This document shows, piece by piece, positions 36,604 through 46,301 of a stretch of DNA of 64,000 nt. Position 1 is the stretch's first letter, and every line of letters starts with the position of its first letter. The stretch is taken from assembly GCA_001508335.1 (NCBI GenBank), contig LGFX01000004.1, forward strand, positions 190,275 to 254,274. Direction: 5' to 3'. The notes beneath the pieces were generated by a model that saw only the letters and a program-made list of their open reading frames with translations, did no database searches and had not been told where the DNA came from. The translations under genes and the position numbers were made by a program. This DNA is from a candidate division TA06 bacterium 32_111. Its GTDB lineage: Bacteria; Hydrothermota; 32-111.

Positions 36604-37327
36604 AATTATTTTTGATTATGATAGGATAGCTCCATTCTATGATTCATTTATGAGAATGGTTCCATACAGAATCTGGGCAGAGAACATTTACGAAATTTAC
36701 AAAAAATGTAAAGTTAAAGGAAAAGAACTTTTGGACCTTGGTGCTGGAACAGGGAATCTTTCAAGATATCTTTCAGAATATGGATTTTCAACAACCCTTG
36801 TCGATATTTCTTTTGAAATGCTGAAAGAAGCGCAGAAAAAAAATTACAGGAGGGGATCTTTTTTCGTATGCAGTGATATTGTGAACTTGAGTATCAAAAA
36901 TGAATACGATCTTGTTGTATGTATGTATGACACTGTAAACCATATATCTGAAATGAATATAAAAAAATTTTTTTTGAATGTTTACAACGTTTTAAAAAAT
37001 GATGGAATTTTCGTTTTTGATTTTAACACTGAGTTTGGACTTGAGTTGATGTCAAAAAATTCGCAGATAAGGGATGGGGATGGATTTATATCTTTCTGGG
37101 ATACTTATTACGATTACAAGAGTAAAATTTGTTCTTTGAACCTTAAAATTGAGTTTGTTAACAAAAATGTTGAGGATTTTATTTTCAGTGAAAGAGCTAT
37201 ATTCCCAGAAGAGATAGAAAAAGAAACAAAAAATGCTGGTTTTAAAAAAATAAATTTTTACGATTTTACAAATTTAAAAAAGTTTAACGATTATACTGAA
37301 AGAGGCTTAGTTCTATGCAGAAAATGA
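36596..37327 (+). CDS. class I SAM-dependent methyltransferase
   Basis: 243 residues. Motif [20 protein letters not shown], motif post-[15 protein letters not shown], then [10 protein letters not shown] and [13 protein letters not shown]. This is the Methyltransf_11/25-type fold for small molecules or proteins; the substrate cannot be deduced. Overlaps dusB by eight bases and the EndoQ gene by 13. Confidence 0.85.
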   Translation: MDKIIFDYDRIAPFYDSFMRMVPYRIWAENIYEIYKKCKVKGKELLDLGAGTGNLSRYLSEYGFSTTLVDISFEMLKEAQKKNYRRGSFFVCSDIVNLSIKNEYDLVVCMYDTVNHISEMNIKKFFLNVYNVLKNDGIFVFDFNTEFGLELMSKNSQIRDGDGFISFWDTYYDYKSKICSLNLKIEFVNKNVEDFIFSERAIFPEEIEKETKNAGFKKINFYDFTNLKKFNDYTERGLVLCRK

Positions 37328-38445
37328 CCTTTTTAGATTTGCATCTACACTCAAAATATTCACTCGCCTCTTCAAAAAATGGTGATATAAAACATTTCGC
37401 TGAGTTCGCAAAGATAAAGGGGATAGATGTTATTGGTAGTTCAGATATTCTTCATCCTTCAATGTTTGAAGAGGCGAAAAAAATACTAAAAGAGGTTGGT
37501 TACGGAGTTTTCATTTACGATAAAACAAAGGTAATGCTTACAACTGAACTCTCATTCTATTATAAAGAAAGTGGAACTAAAAAAATACACCTTCTTCTTG
37601 TATTCCCTGATTTTAAAAGTGTTGAAAGGCTAAGAAAAGAGTTGAAAGATTATTCTAAACTGGATAAAGATGGAAGGGGGAGTGTTAAAAAAAGTTTAAA
37701 GGAGAGTGTTAAAATTTTGAAGGATATTTCAGAAGATATAGTTATAATACCAGCACATATATGGACTCCACATTTCGGTCTTTTCGGCTCAAAATCTGGA
37801 TATGAAAAAATTCCAGTTGATCGAAGTTATTTTTCAGCACTTGAAACAGGTCTTTCCTCGGATCCTTTTATGTGTATCTCTGTAGATGAAATAAAAGATT
37901 TTACCTTTGTATCCTTTTCTGATTCACATTCTCCAGAGAACATTGGTAGGGAAGCAACGATTTTAGAAAGTTGGAAGGATGATATAAAATTTCTAAAAAA
38001 TATTTTTGAAAGGAATCTGATATTTGGAACAGTTGAATTCTTTCCACAGGAAGGTAAGTATTTTTTTTCTGGTCATAGAAAGTGTAATTTTTTTACGGAA
38101 AATTATATTGAGGAATGCCCAGTATGTGGTAAAAAGTTAACTGAGGGAGTTTCAAACAGGATAAAGGGGTTTAAGAAGAGTGATAAGGTTTTAGAAAAAA
38201 AGGTGTTCTATACACTTCCGATGAAACACTATTATAAAATTTACAAAAGGTATGACAGGAAAATAAAGTTTATCGATTTTTTGAAAATTTTTCCAGAGAT
38301 GGAGATGAAAACTTTTGCTGATGAGAAAACTCTCCTTCAATTTTATAATGAAGATTTTGTTACTTTTCTGTTGAAAGTAAGAGAAAACAGGGTAAAATTT
38401 TTACCTGGATATGATGGAGTTTATGGTAAAATAAAGGAGGAATGA
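37315..38445 (+). CDS. EndoQ-like PHP-domain endonuclease for deaminated DNA
   Basis: 376 residues. N-terminal PHP metal site [14 protein letters not shown], then [34 protein letters not shown] and [12 protein letters not shown], all family hallmarks. At residues ~254-285 a zinc finger: HRKC ... [17 protein letters not shown], the EndoQ signature that separates it from PHP phosphatases and polymerases. Characterised EndoQ enzymes (Thermococcales, some Bacillus) nick 5' of uracil, hypoxanthine, xanthine and abasic sites. It is somewhat shorter than the archaeal protein. Translationally linked to the methyltransferase and HIT genes. Confidence 0.85.
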   Translation: MQKMTFLDLHLHSKYSLASSKNGDIKHFAEFAKIKGIDVIGSSDILHPSMFEEAKKILKEVGYGVFIYDKTKVMLTTELSFYYKESGTKKIHLLLVFPDFKSVERLRKELKDYSKLDKDGRGSVKKSLKESVKILKDISEDIVIIPAHIWTPHFGLFGSKSGYEKIPVDRSYFSALETGLSSDPFMCISVDEIKDFTFVSFSDSHSPENIGREATILESWKDDIKFLKNIFERNLIFGTVEFFPQEGKYFFSGHRKCNFFTENYIEECPVCGKKLTEGVSNRIKGFKKSDKVLEKKVFYTLPMKHYYKIYKRYDRKIKFIDFLKIFPEMEMKTFADEKTLLQFYNEDFVTFLLKVRENRVKFLPGYDGVYGKIKEE

Positions 38446-38930
38446 TGGAAAGGATATATGCTCCCTGGAGAATAAAATATCTTGAAAAGGCTGATGAGAA
38501 AAGTAAAAAATGTATTTTTTGTTATCCTGATAAAAGGATGCTCATTTTGAAGGATAAAAAATTTATTATCATATTGAACAAATATCCTTATACTAACGGG
38601 CATATTATGGTTGCTCCAAACTTACATAAAGTTATGTTAGAAGAACTTGATAAAGAGAGTTTACTTGGTCTTATGGAGGGAGTTCAACTTGGGATAAAAA
38701 TTTTGAAGAAAGCCTACAGACCTTCTGGATTCAATATAGGAATAAACTATGGAAGAGTTTCCGGTGCAGGCATCGAGGACCATCTACATATACATATAGT
38801 TCCGAGATGGTCTGGTGATACAAACTTCATGCCTGTTGTTGGAAAAACTAAGATTGTTAGTGAATCTTTTGAGAGTGTTAAAAGAAAGTTAAAAAAAAGT
38901 TTAAAAGAGGTCTTTGATGGAAAGATTTGA
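38445..38930 (+). CDS. HIT-family nucleotide hydrolase/phosphorylase
   Basis: 161 residues from ATG 38445 (a tandem ATG at 38442 is too near the AAAGGAGG site). IYAPWRIKYLEKA and CIFCYP at the N-terminus, NKYPYTNGHIMVAP, and the histidine triad HLHIHIVPRW near residue 115. The NPYPYxxGHxMV and IYAPWR motifs are those of bacterial Ap4A phosphorylase/hydrolase-like HIT proteins. Cleaves nucleoside phosphoanhydride or phosphoramidate bonds; exact substrate unknown. Confidence 0.88.
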   Translation: MERIYAPWRIKYLEKADEKSKKCIFCYPDKRMLILKDKKFIIILNKYPYTNGHIMVAPNLHKVMLEELDKESLLGLMEGVQLGIKILKKAYRPSGFNIGINYGRVSGAGIEDHLHIHIVPRWSGDTNFMPVVGKTKIVSESFESVKRKLKKSLKEVFDGKI

Positions 38931-39321
38931 ATGGGTAAGTTTCCCTTTAAAAGATGAGAGTGTAATAAAAAATCTTATAGCTTTTCTCGCTTTTCTTTTG
39001 ATGATACTTGTTGGATATGTTTACCTTGGAATAGTTGGTGTATTTATATCTTTAATTGCTGTTTTGATAACTTTTTTGCCATACATTCTTCCAACAAAAT
39101 ATATAATAGAAAATGAAAAAATAACAGTTAAATTTTTCTTCACTTCGAAAACTTACGAGTTTAAAAATTTTAAATCCTATTATGTTGATAATAAAGGGAT
39201 ACTTCTCTCTCCATTCGAAAAACCACACAGATTGGAAAATTTCAGAGGGCTTTATGTAAGATTTGGCAAATACAGAAATACTGTGGAAAAGATTATTATA
39301 GAAACATTTAAAAAAAGTTAA
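38917..39321 (+). CDS. small membrane protein, PH-domain-like
   Basis: 134 residues. Two adjacent membrane helices (~residues 18-55) followed by a beta-rich tail, LPTKYIIENEKITVKFFFTSKTYEF ... GRYVRFG-like, similar in layout to bacterial PH-domain membrane proteins (YdbT-type). Start chosen at ATG 38917; a TTG lies three bases upstream. Overlaps the HIT gene. Family assignment is tentative. Confidence 0.5.
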   Translation: MERFEWVSFPLKDESVIKNLIAFLAFLLMILVGYVYLGIVGVFISLIAVLITFLPYILPTKYIIENEKITVKFFFTSKTYEFKNFKSYYVDNKGILLSPFEKPHRLENFRGLYVRFGKYRNTVEKIIIETFKKS

Positions 39322-39322
39322 A

Positions 39323-39838
39323 TTAATACCACCAACTTCCATCGTTAGCCAGATCGTTTATTATTGGACAAGGTTCTTCCTGATAATTATCAACATACCA
39401 AAAATCGTATTCCATATCTCCATCAAGATCATTACCATCCCAGACAGATGCCCATGCATATATTACTATATAAGAATTTGTTTCATTTGAAACAATATCA
39501 AACCCTCCCCATTTATACCAATAAACATAATAAAAATATCTTGTATTTTTTGGAAATGAGAAAAGAATATTTTCAATTTTAATATCCTCAGGATAATATT
39601 TGTTGTCTGGTGTAATATACATATAGCCCCAATCTTCATAATCTTCAGGGTAATATTTACCTTTTTCAAGGTAATTCAACTGTTCATATTTGTACATTCT
39701 TGCTAAACCATCTTTCATTAAATTCTGCCTAACAAGACCTCTAATACGCACAAAAGTAGGTATTGAAAGTGAAAATAGAATCCCCAATATAAGTATAACA
39801 ACAGTTATCTCTATGAGAGTGTATCCCCTATTTTTCAT
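39323..39838 (-). CDS. pseudopilin (type II secretion/type IV pilus-like)
   Basis: 171 residues. Class III leader MKNRG|YTLIEITVVILILGILFSL with the Glu at +5 and the N-methylation/cleavage site after Gly; then a hydrophobic helix and a soluble domain rich in Tyr, Trp and Asp (WDGNDLDGDMEYDFWYVD), in which the Asp-rich loop looks like the calcium-binding loop of GspG-type major pseudopilins. Overlaps the next upstream gene by four bases. Its 3' end faces the PH-like gene with one base between. Target machinery unknown. Confidence 0.8.
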   Translation of the reverse strand: MKNRGYTLIEITVVILILGILFSLSIPTFVRIRGLVRQNLMKDGLARMYKYEQLNYLEKGKYYPEDYEDWGYMYITPDNKYYPEDIKIENILFSFPKNTRYFYYVYWYKWGGFDIVSNETNSYIVIYAWASVWDGNDLDGDMEYDFWYVDNYQEEPCPIINDLANDGSWWY

Positions 39839-40347
39839 TTTTCCTCCTTTTTAAATATATTATTTTTTATTTCTATACCTTTACCTGTAAAAACTGGAGC
39901 TTTTAAAGAATCATTTTTTAATTGGAGGATATAACCATATTTTTTATCTGTTGAGTATGTTATATATTCTGGTTGTGTAATGGAATATTCATCAGAGATC
40001 TTTTTTAAATCTTCTGGGAATTTTCCTTTCTCTTTTTTATACCTTCTTATAAAATTATTGTACATAACAAGTTCATTTATCGGATTTGATATTTTATCAC
40101 TTGTTTTTATTAAAATTTCATTTTTTGGAGAACCTTTAATAGGGAGTTTTGATATTATAATTATTTCTATTATAATAATCGGAATTGTTATTATAAGAAA
40201 AATTCGTAAAAAATTAAATCTATTTTTTGAAAGTTTGATTTTTTTTACTTCTTTCTCTTCTTTTTCAGTTTTTTCTACTACTTCATTAATCAATTTATCA
40301 ATATTTTCTTCTTTTTCATTTTCGATACTTTTTTTGTCATATTCCAT
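39835..40347 (-). CDS. single-pass membrane protein linked to the pseudopilin
   Basis: 170 residues. A very charged cytoplasmic N-terminus (residues 1-45, Glu/Lys), one membrane helix (~50-67, FLIITIPIIIIEIIIIS), and a periplasmic domain with YNNFIRRYKKEKGKFPEDL, a phrase common in pilin-like C-terminal domains. Topology resembles minor assembly proteins rather than a pilin, since no GFTLIE leader exists. AAGGAGG precedes the ATG. First gene of a two-gene operon with a sigma-54-type promoter. Confidence 0.6.
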   Translation of the reverse strand: MEYDKKSIENEKEENIDKLINEVVEKTEKEEKEVKKIKLSKNRFNFLRIFLIITIPIIIIEIIIISKLPIKGSPKNEILIKTSDKISNPINELVMYNNFIRRYKKEKGKFPEDLKKISDEYSITQPEYITYSTDKKYGYILQLKNDSLKAPVFTGKGIEIKNNIFKKEEK

Positions 40348-40374
40348 TTAAACCTCCTTTTTATGATAATTTTA

Positions 40375-40390
40375 AGCAAAATATGTTCCT
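40375..40390 (-). promoter_or_regulatory. sigma-54-type promoter of the pseudopilin operon
   Basis: Minus strand AGGAACATATTTTGCT: GG-N10-GC with TTGCT at the -12 end, against consensus TGGCACGN4TTGCW. Predicted transcription start near 40364, leaving a ~17-base leader with AAGGAGG, then ATG at 40347. The spacing is right for a real promoter. Confidence 0.6.
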
Positions 40391-40428
40391 TATTTAAGCA
40401 TTTATTATTCATCACTTAAATAGCATAA

Positions 40429-40466
40429 AATGTAAAAAAAGTATATCTTTTTTTTACATTGTAAAA
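40429..40466. promoter_or_regulatory. AT-rich inverted repeats between pseudopilin operon and prfB
   Basis: AATGTAAAAAAAG (40429-40441), loop TATAT, CTTTTTTTTACATT (40447-40460), near-perfect with one extra T. An overlapping palindrome TTTTACA-T-TGTAAAA lies at 40452-40466, centred 69 bases upstream of the sigma-54 element. No GC-rich stem or adjacent gene end suggests a terminator, so an operator or activator site is more likely. The remaining intergenic sequence (40348-40546) holds the two divergent promoters. Confidence 0.4.
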
Positions 40467-40509
40467 GAATCGTTACATCTTTTTTATTAAATTTTTCTTT
40501 GAGCTAATA

Positions 40510-40538
40510 TTGACAATATTTAATATAAGTATTAAAAT
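40510..40538 (+). promoter_or_regulatory. prfB promoter with leaderless geometry
   Basis: Perfect TTGACA (40510-40515), 17 bases, TAAAAT (40533-40538), eight bases, ATG 40547. No Shine-Dalgarno. Confidence 0.7.
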
Positions 40539-40546
40539 AAAAAACT

Positions 40547-41653
40547 ATGTTAAATATAAAATTAAAAGATGATATCCAGAGTATCCACAATATTTTTGAG
40601 GATCTGAAAAAACATGTAGATCTTGCCAAATGGCAAGAGGATATAAAATTATTTCAAGATAAAATGTCCTCTCCAGATTTTTGGAATGACCAAAAAAAGG
40701 CTGCAAAGATAAACAGGGAACTTAAAATTGTTAAAAAGAGATTGGAACTTTTCCAAAAGATTGAAAGTGACATATCTTACATAGATGAGTTTTTGGACAT
40801 AGTAGATGAACAATCCGTTGATGAACTTACTAAAATGGTTAGTGAACTAAAGACCCAACTTGAAGATTTTGAGATAGAATTACTTTTCACAGATGAGTTT
40901 GATAACTCTAACGCTATTTTAACAATCCATCCAGGTTCTGGTGGAACGGAGAGTTGCGATTGGGCTGATATTCTTTTAAGAATGTATCTTAGATTCTTCC
41001 AGAGAAAAGGTTTTAAGAACACAATCATAGATTATGAAGCAGGGGATGTGGCAGGAATCAAATCTGTCACCATAGAGATTGAAGGTGATTACGCTTACGG
41101 TTATTTGAAGTCTGAGATAGGTGTTCATCGACTTGTGAGAATATCTCCTTTTGATTCCAACCAGAGAAGGCACACATCTTTTGCTGCTGTATATCTTCTT
41201 CCAGACATTGAAGAGAATGTGGATTTTGAATTGAATGAGAACGATTTGAAGATTGAGGCTTTCAGAGCTGGTGGACCAGGTGGTCAAAATGTTAACAAGG
41301 TTTCTACAGCTATCAGAATAACCCATATTCCAACAGGTATTTTCGCAAAATCCCAAACTGAAAGATCCCAGATCCAGAATAGGATGAATGCTATGAAAAT
41401 ATTGAAAGCAAAAGTTTACCAATACTATAAAGAACAGGAGGAAGAGAAATTTCAAGGGAAACTTGAGAAGAAAAGTTCTATTGAGTTTGGAAATCAGATA
41501 CGATCCTATGTTCTCTATCCATATAAAATGGTAAAAGATCTTAGAACAAAGTATGAAACGAGCGATATTGATGATGTACTAGATGGAAATATTGATAGGT
41601 TTATAAAAGAGTATCTAATAATGAAAGCAAAAGAGAGGAGTAAAGATGGATGA
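40547..41653 (+). CDS. prfB: peptide chain release factor 2
   Basis: 368 residues. The tripeptide anticodon SPF is at 200-202 and the GGQ catalytic loop at 245-247 (GGPGGQNVNKV). This identifies RF2, reading UAA and UGA. The gene is one uninterrupted frame: the +1 programmed frameshift with an in-frame UGA near codon 25, present in many bacteria, is absent. Overlaps lysS by eight bases, as the common prfB-lysS pairing. Confidence 0.97.
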   Translation: MLNIKLKDDIQSIHNIFEDLKKHVDLAKWQEDIKLFQDKMSSPDFWNDQKKAAKINRELKIVKKRLELFQKIESDISYIDEFLDIVDEQSVDELTKMVSELKTQLEDFEIELLFTDEFDNSNAILTIHPGSGGTESCDWADILLRMYLRFFQRKGFKNTIIDYEAGDVAGIKSVTIEIEGDYAYGYLKSEIGVHRLVRISPFDSNQRRHTSFAAVYLLPDIEENVDFELNENDLKIEAFRAGGPGGQNVNKVSTAIRITHIPTGIFAKSQTERSQIQNRMNAMKILKAKVYQYYKEQEEEKFQGKLEKKSSIEFGNQIRSYVLYPYKMVKDLRTKYETSDIDDVLDGNIDRFIKEYLIMKAKERSKDG

Positions 41654-43097
41654 GATGAACATTCTTGAAAAACAGATGCTTGAAAATATGGAGAATCTAA
41701 AAAAACTTGGTGTTGAATGTTACAAATACAATTTTGAGTTCACACATACGATTAAAGAACTTATTGAAAAAAAGGATGACTTTCTCGATAAGGATATTCA
41801 AGTAAAAATCGCAGGTAGAATAGTTTCAGAAAGAAAACATGGAAAGGTTATATTCTGGGATATCAAAGATCAGATGGAAAAGATACAACTCTACATAAAA
41901 AAGGATGTTATAGGAGAGAAAAAATTTGAAGAGATAAAATATTACGATCTGGGTGATATAATAGGTGTCACTGGAAAACTTTTTAAAACCCACAGCGGAG
42001 AACTCACATTGTTTGTTAGCGAAGTTGAAATTCTTTCAAAATCTTTAAAACCTTTACCAGAAAAATTTCATGGTTTGAAGGATGTTGAGATAAGATACAG
42101 AAAGCGGTATCTTGATCTCATAGTTAACGATGAATCTAAAAAAGTTTTTTTGAAAAGAACTCAGATAATAAATGGAATCAGGGATTTTTTGAATTCAAAA
42201 GGATTTGTTGAAGTTGAAACGCCAATACTTCAACCTATCTATGGAGGTGCTTTTGCACAACCTTTTGTAACACACCATAACGCTCATGATATGACTCTAT
42301 ATCTCAGGATAGCGAATGAGTTGTATTTAAAAAGGCTTATAGTTGGAGGAATCAACAGAGTTTACGAGTTTGCAAAAGATTTCAGAAATGAAGGTATTGA
42401 TAGAACCCACAATCCTGAATTCACACAGGTAGAATTCTATCAAGCTTATGCTGATTACAATGATATGATGGAACTTGTTGAGGATATGTTTTTAAAACTC
42501 GTTCCCGAAAAGAAGATAATATATCAAGGGAAGGAGATCTCCTTTGAAAAACCTTGGAAAAGAGTTGATTTTTATGAATCTTTGAGCAATGTTGTTGGTG
42601 AAGATTTAAAAGGAGTTTCTGTAGAGAAATTGAAAAGTGTTGCAAAAAAATTTGATGTTGATATTGAGGGTAAAAAAACTTTCGGAAAGGTACTGGATGA
42701 ACTCTTTTCTGAACTTGTTCAGAAAAAAATAGTTCAACCAACATTTATTATAAACCATCCAATCGAGATCTCTCCCCTTGCGAGAAAACATAGAGAGAAG
42801 GAAGGAGTTGTTGAGAGATTTGAAGCTGTTGTTTTTGGAATGGAGATTGGGAATTCATTTTCGGAGTTAAACGATCCTTTAGATCAGAAGGAAAGATTTC
42901 TAAAACAGATAGAGGAAAGAAAACTTGGTGATGTTGAAGCTTTTGTCATGGATGAAGATTATGTTGATGCTTTGATGTACGGTATGCCTCCAACTGGTGG
43001 TGTAGGCATAGGAATAGATAGGACGGTTATGCTTTTAACAGATCAGGATTCGATTAGGGATGTTGTTCTGTTTCCTCTTTTAAAACCTGAAAAATGA
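41646..43097 (+). CDS. lysS: lysyl-tRNA synthetase, class II
   Basis: 483 residues. OB-fold anticodon domain (~55-150), then class II catalytic core: motif 1 near VEVETPILQPIYGGAFAQPF, motif 2 FRNEGIDRTHNPEFTQVEFY, motif 3 GGVGIGIDRTVMLL. LysRS-specific EIGNSFSELNDPLDQ near the end. Charges tRNA-Lys. It is the second gene of the prfB operon and overlaps the Lol permease by four bases. Confidence 0.97.
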   Translation: MDEMNILEKQMLENMENLKKLGVECYKYNFEFTHTIKELIEKKDDFLDKDIQVKIAGRIVSERKHGKVIFWDIKDQMEKIQLYIKKDVIGEKKFEEIKYYDLGDIIGVTGKLFKTHSGELTLFVSEVEILSKSLKPLPEKFHGLKDVEIRYRKRYLDLIVNDESKKVFLKRTQIINGIRDFLNSKGFVEVETPILQPIYGGAFAQPFVTHHNAHDMTLYLRIANELYLKRLIVGGINRVYEFAKDFRNEGIDRTHNPEFTQVEFYQAYADYNDMMELVEDMFLKLVPEKKIIYQGKEISFEKPWKRVDFYESLSNVVGEDLKGVSVEKLKSVAKKFDVDIEGKKTFGKVLDELFSELVQKKIVQPTFIINHPIEISPLARKHREKEGVVERFEAVVFGMEIGNSFSELNDPLDQKERFLKQIEERKLGDVEAFVMDEDYVDALMYGMPPTGGVGIGIDRTVMLLTDQDSIRDVVLFPLLKPEK

Positions 43098-44308
43098 ACT
43101 ATTCTTTTTTTATTGCTGTTAAGCATCTTTTCGGTGCAAGAAAAACTTTTTTTGGTTATATAGTTACTGCTATCTCTATAGGAGGAGTTTTTATAGGTGT
43201 TGCAGCATTGATAGTCGTTCTTTCAGTTATGAACGGTTTTCAAAAGGATGTGAAGGAAAGGATAGTTGATGTAAACTCCCATATTATAATTTTAAAATAT
43301 TTCAATGAACCGATAGACGATTATAAAAGTATAAAGGATAGTTTAAAAGAGTTTGATGATATAGTAAGTATAACACCTTTCATATATTCAAAAGGTTTGA
43401 TACAGTTTGAAAACTGGACTAACGGTGTTATCATAAGAGGGTTTTCAAATGAGGATAGTGTTACATACGGTATAATGAAAAAACATTTAAAATTTGGAAA
43501 ATTTCCCCAAAAGGATGATGAGTTGATTTTAGGTGTTGATCTTGCTGAGGAGTTGAGGGTACATACCGGTGATGTTGTAAGGATAGCGACCCCTTTCGGA
43601 TCAACTGAAACTTTTGGTTCACTTATTCCAAAGGTAAGTGAGTTTACAGTTTCAGGTATATTCGATGCTGGTATGTACCAGTACAACGCTGAACTGGTTT
43701 ATATACCTTTAAGAAAAGCTTCAGAAATTTTTGGTCTTAGTGGAAAAGTGACAGGTCTGGAAATAAGGATTAAAGATATTTATAAAGCACCACAGGTTGC
43801 GAAAAGAATAGAGAAAAAACTTGGTTATCCATATAGAACGAATAACTGGATAGAATTGAATGGTTCTCTTTTTGCTGCTCTTGCTCTTGAGAAAAAGATA
43901 ATGTTTTTACTTTTACTTCTGGTAATTATTGTTGCAGCGTTCAACATAATAACAACACTTATCATGGTAGTTATGGAAAAGACTACCCAGATAGGTATCT
44001 TGAAAACTTTGGGACTTTCAGAGAGGGATATTTTGAGAGTTTATATTTATCAAGGGTTGATAATAAACATTATTGGAACGATATCAGGCCTTATCGTTGG
44101 GCTCTTTCTATGTTTCCTTTTATCAAAATACAAGTTTATAGATTTACCTGGAGAGGTTTATCTTCTCGATAAACTTCCAGTGGATGTCCAATTTTTGGAT
44201 GTAATATTTGTTTTGATTTTAACATCTATTGTTTCCATTGTTTCAACTTTGTATCCTGCATACAAAGCCTCAAAAATGGACCCAGTCAAGGCGATAAAAT
44301 ATGAGTAG
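43094..44308 (+). CDS. lolC: lipoprotein-releasing ABC permease (LolC/LolE)
   Basis: 404 residues. One N-terminal helix (VTAISIGGVFIGVAALIVVLSVMNGF, the conserved LolC/E opening; helix ~20-48), a periplasmic MacB-like domain (~50-260), then three C-terminal helices, with KTTQIGILKTLGLSERDI before the third. The MNGFQKDV motif and ILKTxG are family marks. With LolD it extracts lipoproteins from the inner membrane. Only one permease gene is present, so it may form a homodimer. C and E cannot be told apart. Confidence 0.88.
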   Translation: MNYSFFIAVKHLFGARKTFFGYIVTAISIGGVFIGVAALIVVLSVMNGFQKDVKERIVDVNSHIIILKYFNEPIDDYKSIKDSLKEFDDIVSITPFIYSKGLIQFENWTNGVIIRGFSNEDSVTYGIMKKHLKFGKFPQKDDELILGVDLAEELRVHTGDVVRIATPFGSTETFGSLIPKVSEFTVSGIFDAGMYQYNAELVYIPLRKASEIFGLSGKVTGLEIRIKDIYKAPQVAKRIEKKLGYPYRTNNWIELNGSLFAALALEKKIMFLLLLLVIIVAAFNIITTLIMVVMEKTTQIGILKTLGLSERDILRVYIYQGLIINIIGTISGLIVGLFLCFLLSKYKFIDLPGEVYLLDKLPVDVQFLDVIFVLILTSIVSIVSTLYPAYKASKMDPVKAIKYE

Positions 44309-44978
44309 TATATTTAAAGTTTTTAACCTGAAAAAATCTTTCCAAATAAAGGATAAAAGGATAGATGTCTTAAAAGGTATAAACCTTGAAATAGAAGAGG
44401 GAAAAATCACTTTTATTCTTGGCCCCTCTGGTGCAGGTAAATCTACACTCTTACATATCCTTGGAACACTAGATTCACCAACGGAAGGAGAGGTTCTCTT
44501 TAAAGGAACAAGGTTACATTCACTCGATGATAAAAGTAAATCGAGATGGAGAAACGAAAATATTGGTTTTATCTTCCAGTCACATTATCTTTTGAACGAG
44601 TTTCTTGCTTATGAGAATGTTATGCTTCCTCATCTTTTTTTGACCAAAAATTTTTTTAAATCAAAAAAGAAATCTTTTGAACTTTTAGATTCTCTTTCAC
44701 TCTCAGATAGAGTTTTCCATAAACCAAATGAACTTTCAGGTGGAGAACAGCAGAGGGTTGCTATAGCGAGAGCTCTAATAAATGATCCTGAAGTTATTCT
44801 TGCTGATGAACCAACAGGAAATCTCGATTCAAAAAACTCTGATATGGTTATGCAGATTTTTAAAAGGATAAATAGGGAGAGTGGAAAAACTTTTTTGATA
44901 ATAACCCATAACGAAGAACTTATAAAGTATGGTGATAGAGTAATAAAACTCGTTGATGGAGTTATTGAAAATTCATAG
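44301..44978 (+). CDS. lolD: lipoprotein-releasing ABC ATPase
   Basis: 225 residues. Walker [11 protein letters not shown]-loop [17 protein letters not shown], signature [15 protein letters not shown], Walker [13 protein letters not shown], switch His in ITHNEEL. Matches the LolD/MacB subfamily. Energises lipoprotein release with the preceding permease (eight-base overlap). Its 3' end overlaps the converging CCA enzyme gene by six bases. Confidence 0.92.
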   Translation: MSSIFKVFNLKKSFQIKDKRIDVLKGINLEIEEGKITFILGPSGAGKSTLLHILGTLDSPTEGEVLFKGTRLHSLDDKSKSRWRNENIGFIFQSHYLLNEFLAYENVMLPHLFLTKNFFKSKKKSFELLDSLSLSDRVFHKPNELSGGEQQRVAIARALINDPEVILADEPTGNLDSKNSDMVMQIFKRINRESGKTFLIITHNEELIKYGDRVIKLVDGVIENS

Positions 44979-46301
44979 ATTCTTTAAGTAATCTTCAAGA
45001 AAGTTTAAAATTTTTTCCTTTTCAGAAATATTGTTCTCTATAGCGAAAAGGTTACCTTTTTCTATAAGTTTTCCTATAAGTGGACCAGGTTTGAGTGCAA
45101 ACTTCCCAATAATATCTTTACCTGTAACGAACTCTATTTTTTTTGTCTCCACCTTTCTTTTTATTTTCATTACCCTTCTGTATAAATTTATATATCTTCT
45201 ATCTATCAAACCTTCACTTGAAAGTTTATCAGCCATAGATACAAGCATAACTCCTTCAAAATCATTTCCACTATCCCTTAACAGTTTATAGTATCCTTTA
45301 TGTGTAACGTTTGTTGAGTTCAAAAGGAAATGGGGTCTCATATGATTTTTTATTATATTTGAAATCCTTCTCTGTGATTCGTTTGAAATTTTTAAATAAG
45401 ATTTTAAAAGTTCCTTTATCTTTTCTCCACCTAAAATATCGTGGTTGAAAAATGTCTGTTTCCCTTTTATTTTTTTAAAACATTCAGGTTTTTCAAAATC
45501 GTGGAAAAAAGCTGATAGGTATACATCGAGTTTATAATCCATAAAATATTTTTTCCATGAAAGTGGTATACCTTTTTGATCTATTATTCTATCTACCGCC
45601 TCAACTGTATTTATAAGATGATTTAAAAGATAATTTGATCTATATTTTTTATGAAAAAATTTTTCTGAACTTTTCAAAAATGGAAATAGGATAAGAATTA
45701 TCCCATCATCTTTTAAATCCCTAAATATCCTGTAACCTTTTTCACACCCAACTATGATTTCAAGTTCCCTTAATATCCTTTCCTTTGCAACATCCTTTAA
45801 AAGTGCCCTATTTTCTTTTATACTTTTTTTAGTCTCTTTAGAAAATTTGAAATTTAAAAAATATTTGAACCTGTATGCTCTCAAAATCCTTAAACTATCT
45901 TCTTTTAAAGAGTTTTCGTTTGTAATTTTTATTACACCTTTTTTTAAATCTTTTAACCCGTTTAACGGATCAAAAAGTTTTTTATTTTTATTAAGCGCTA
46001 TACTGTTTATCGTAAAATCCCTTCTTTGTAGATCGGTATAAAGTGAATCTGAAACATTAATGTCAACCTGTTTTCCATTTATGAAATACCTTGCGGTTTT
46101 GAATCTCTCATTTAAGATTATTGGATTACCACCGAGGATTTTTATCACTCTATCAAAATCCTCTAAAACAAGAATATCGAAATCTTTTATATCTCTCCTT
46201 TTAAGTATAGTATCCCTAACGATACCACCCACGAAATAGTAATCAAAATTTTTTAAGGGTTTTAAAAATTTTTTCACATCTTTTGGAATTTTTAGATCCA
46301 T
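44973..46301 (-). CDS. cca: CCA-adding/poly(A) polymerase family nucleotidyltransferase with HD domain
   Basis: 442 residues from ATG 46301, which overlaps the GntR stop (TGATG); an in-frame TTG is one codon upstream. The class II nucleotidyltransferase site [21 protein letters not shown] holds the DxD pair, followed by [23 protein letters not shown] and ERI motifs. The C-terminal half has an HD-type domain ([12 protein letters not shown] ... HDILGGEKI). Either tRNA CCA maturation or poly(A) addition; CCA is more likely as the only such gene seen here. Confidence 0.85.
   Translation of the reverse strand: MDLKIPKDVKKFLKPLKNFDYYFVGGIVRDTILKRRDIKDFDILVLEDFDRVIKILGGNPIILNERFKTARYFINGKQVDINVSDSLYTDLQRRDFTINSIALNKNKKLFDPLNGLKDLKKGVIKITNENSLKEDSLRILRAYRFKYFLNFKFSKETKKSIKENRALLKDVAKERILRELEIIVGCEKGYRIFRDLKDDGIILILFPFLKSSEKFFHKKYRSNYLLNHLINTVEAVDRIIDQKGIPLSWKKYFMDYKLDVYLSAFFHDFEKPECFKKIKGKQTFFNHDILGGEKIKELLKSYLKISNESQRRISNIIKNHMRPHFLLNSTNVTHKGYYKLLRDSGNDFEGVMLVSMADKLSSEGLIDRRYINLYRRVMKIKRKVETKKIEFVTGKDIIGKFALKPGPLIGKLIEKGNLFAIENNISEKEKILNFLEDYLKNL

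Noticed and set aside
40429..40460. Terminator at the AT-rich hairpin upstream of prfB
   Set aside because: No gene ends there; both flanking operons start and diverge, so an operator-type role is more plausible.
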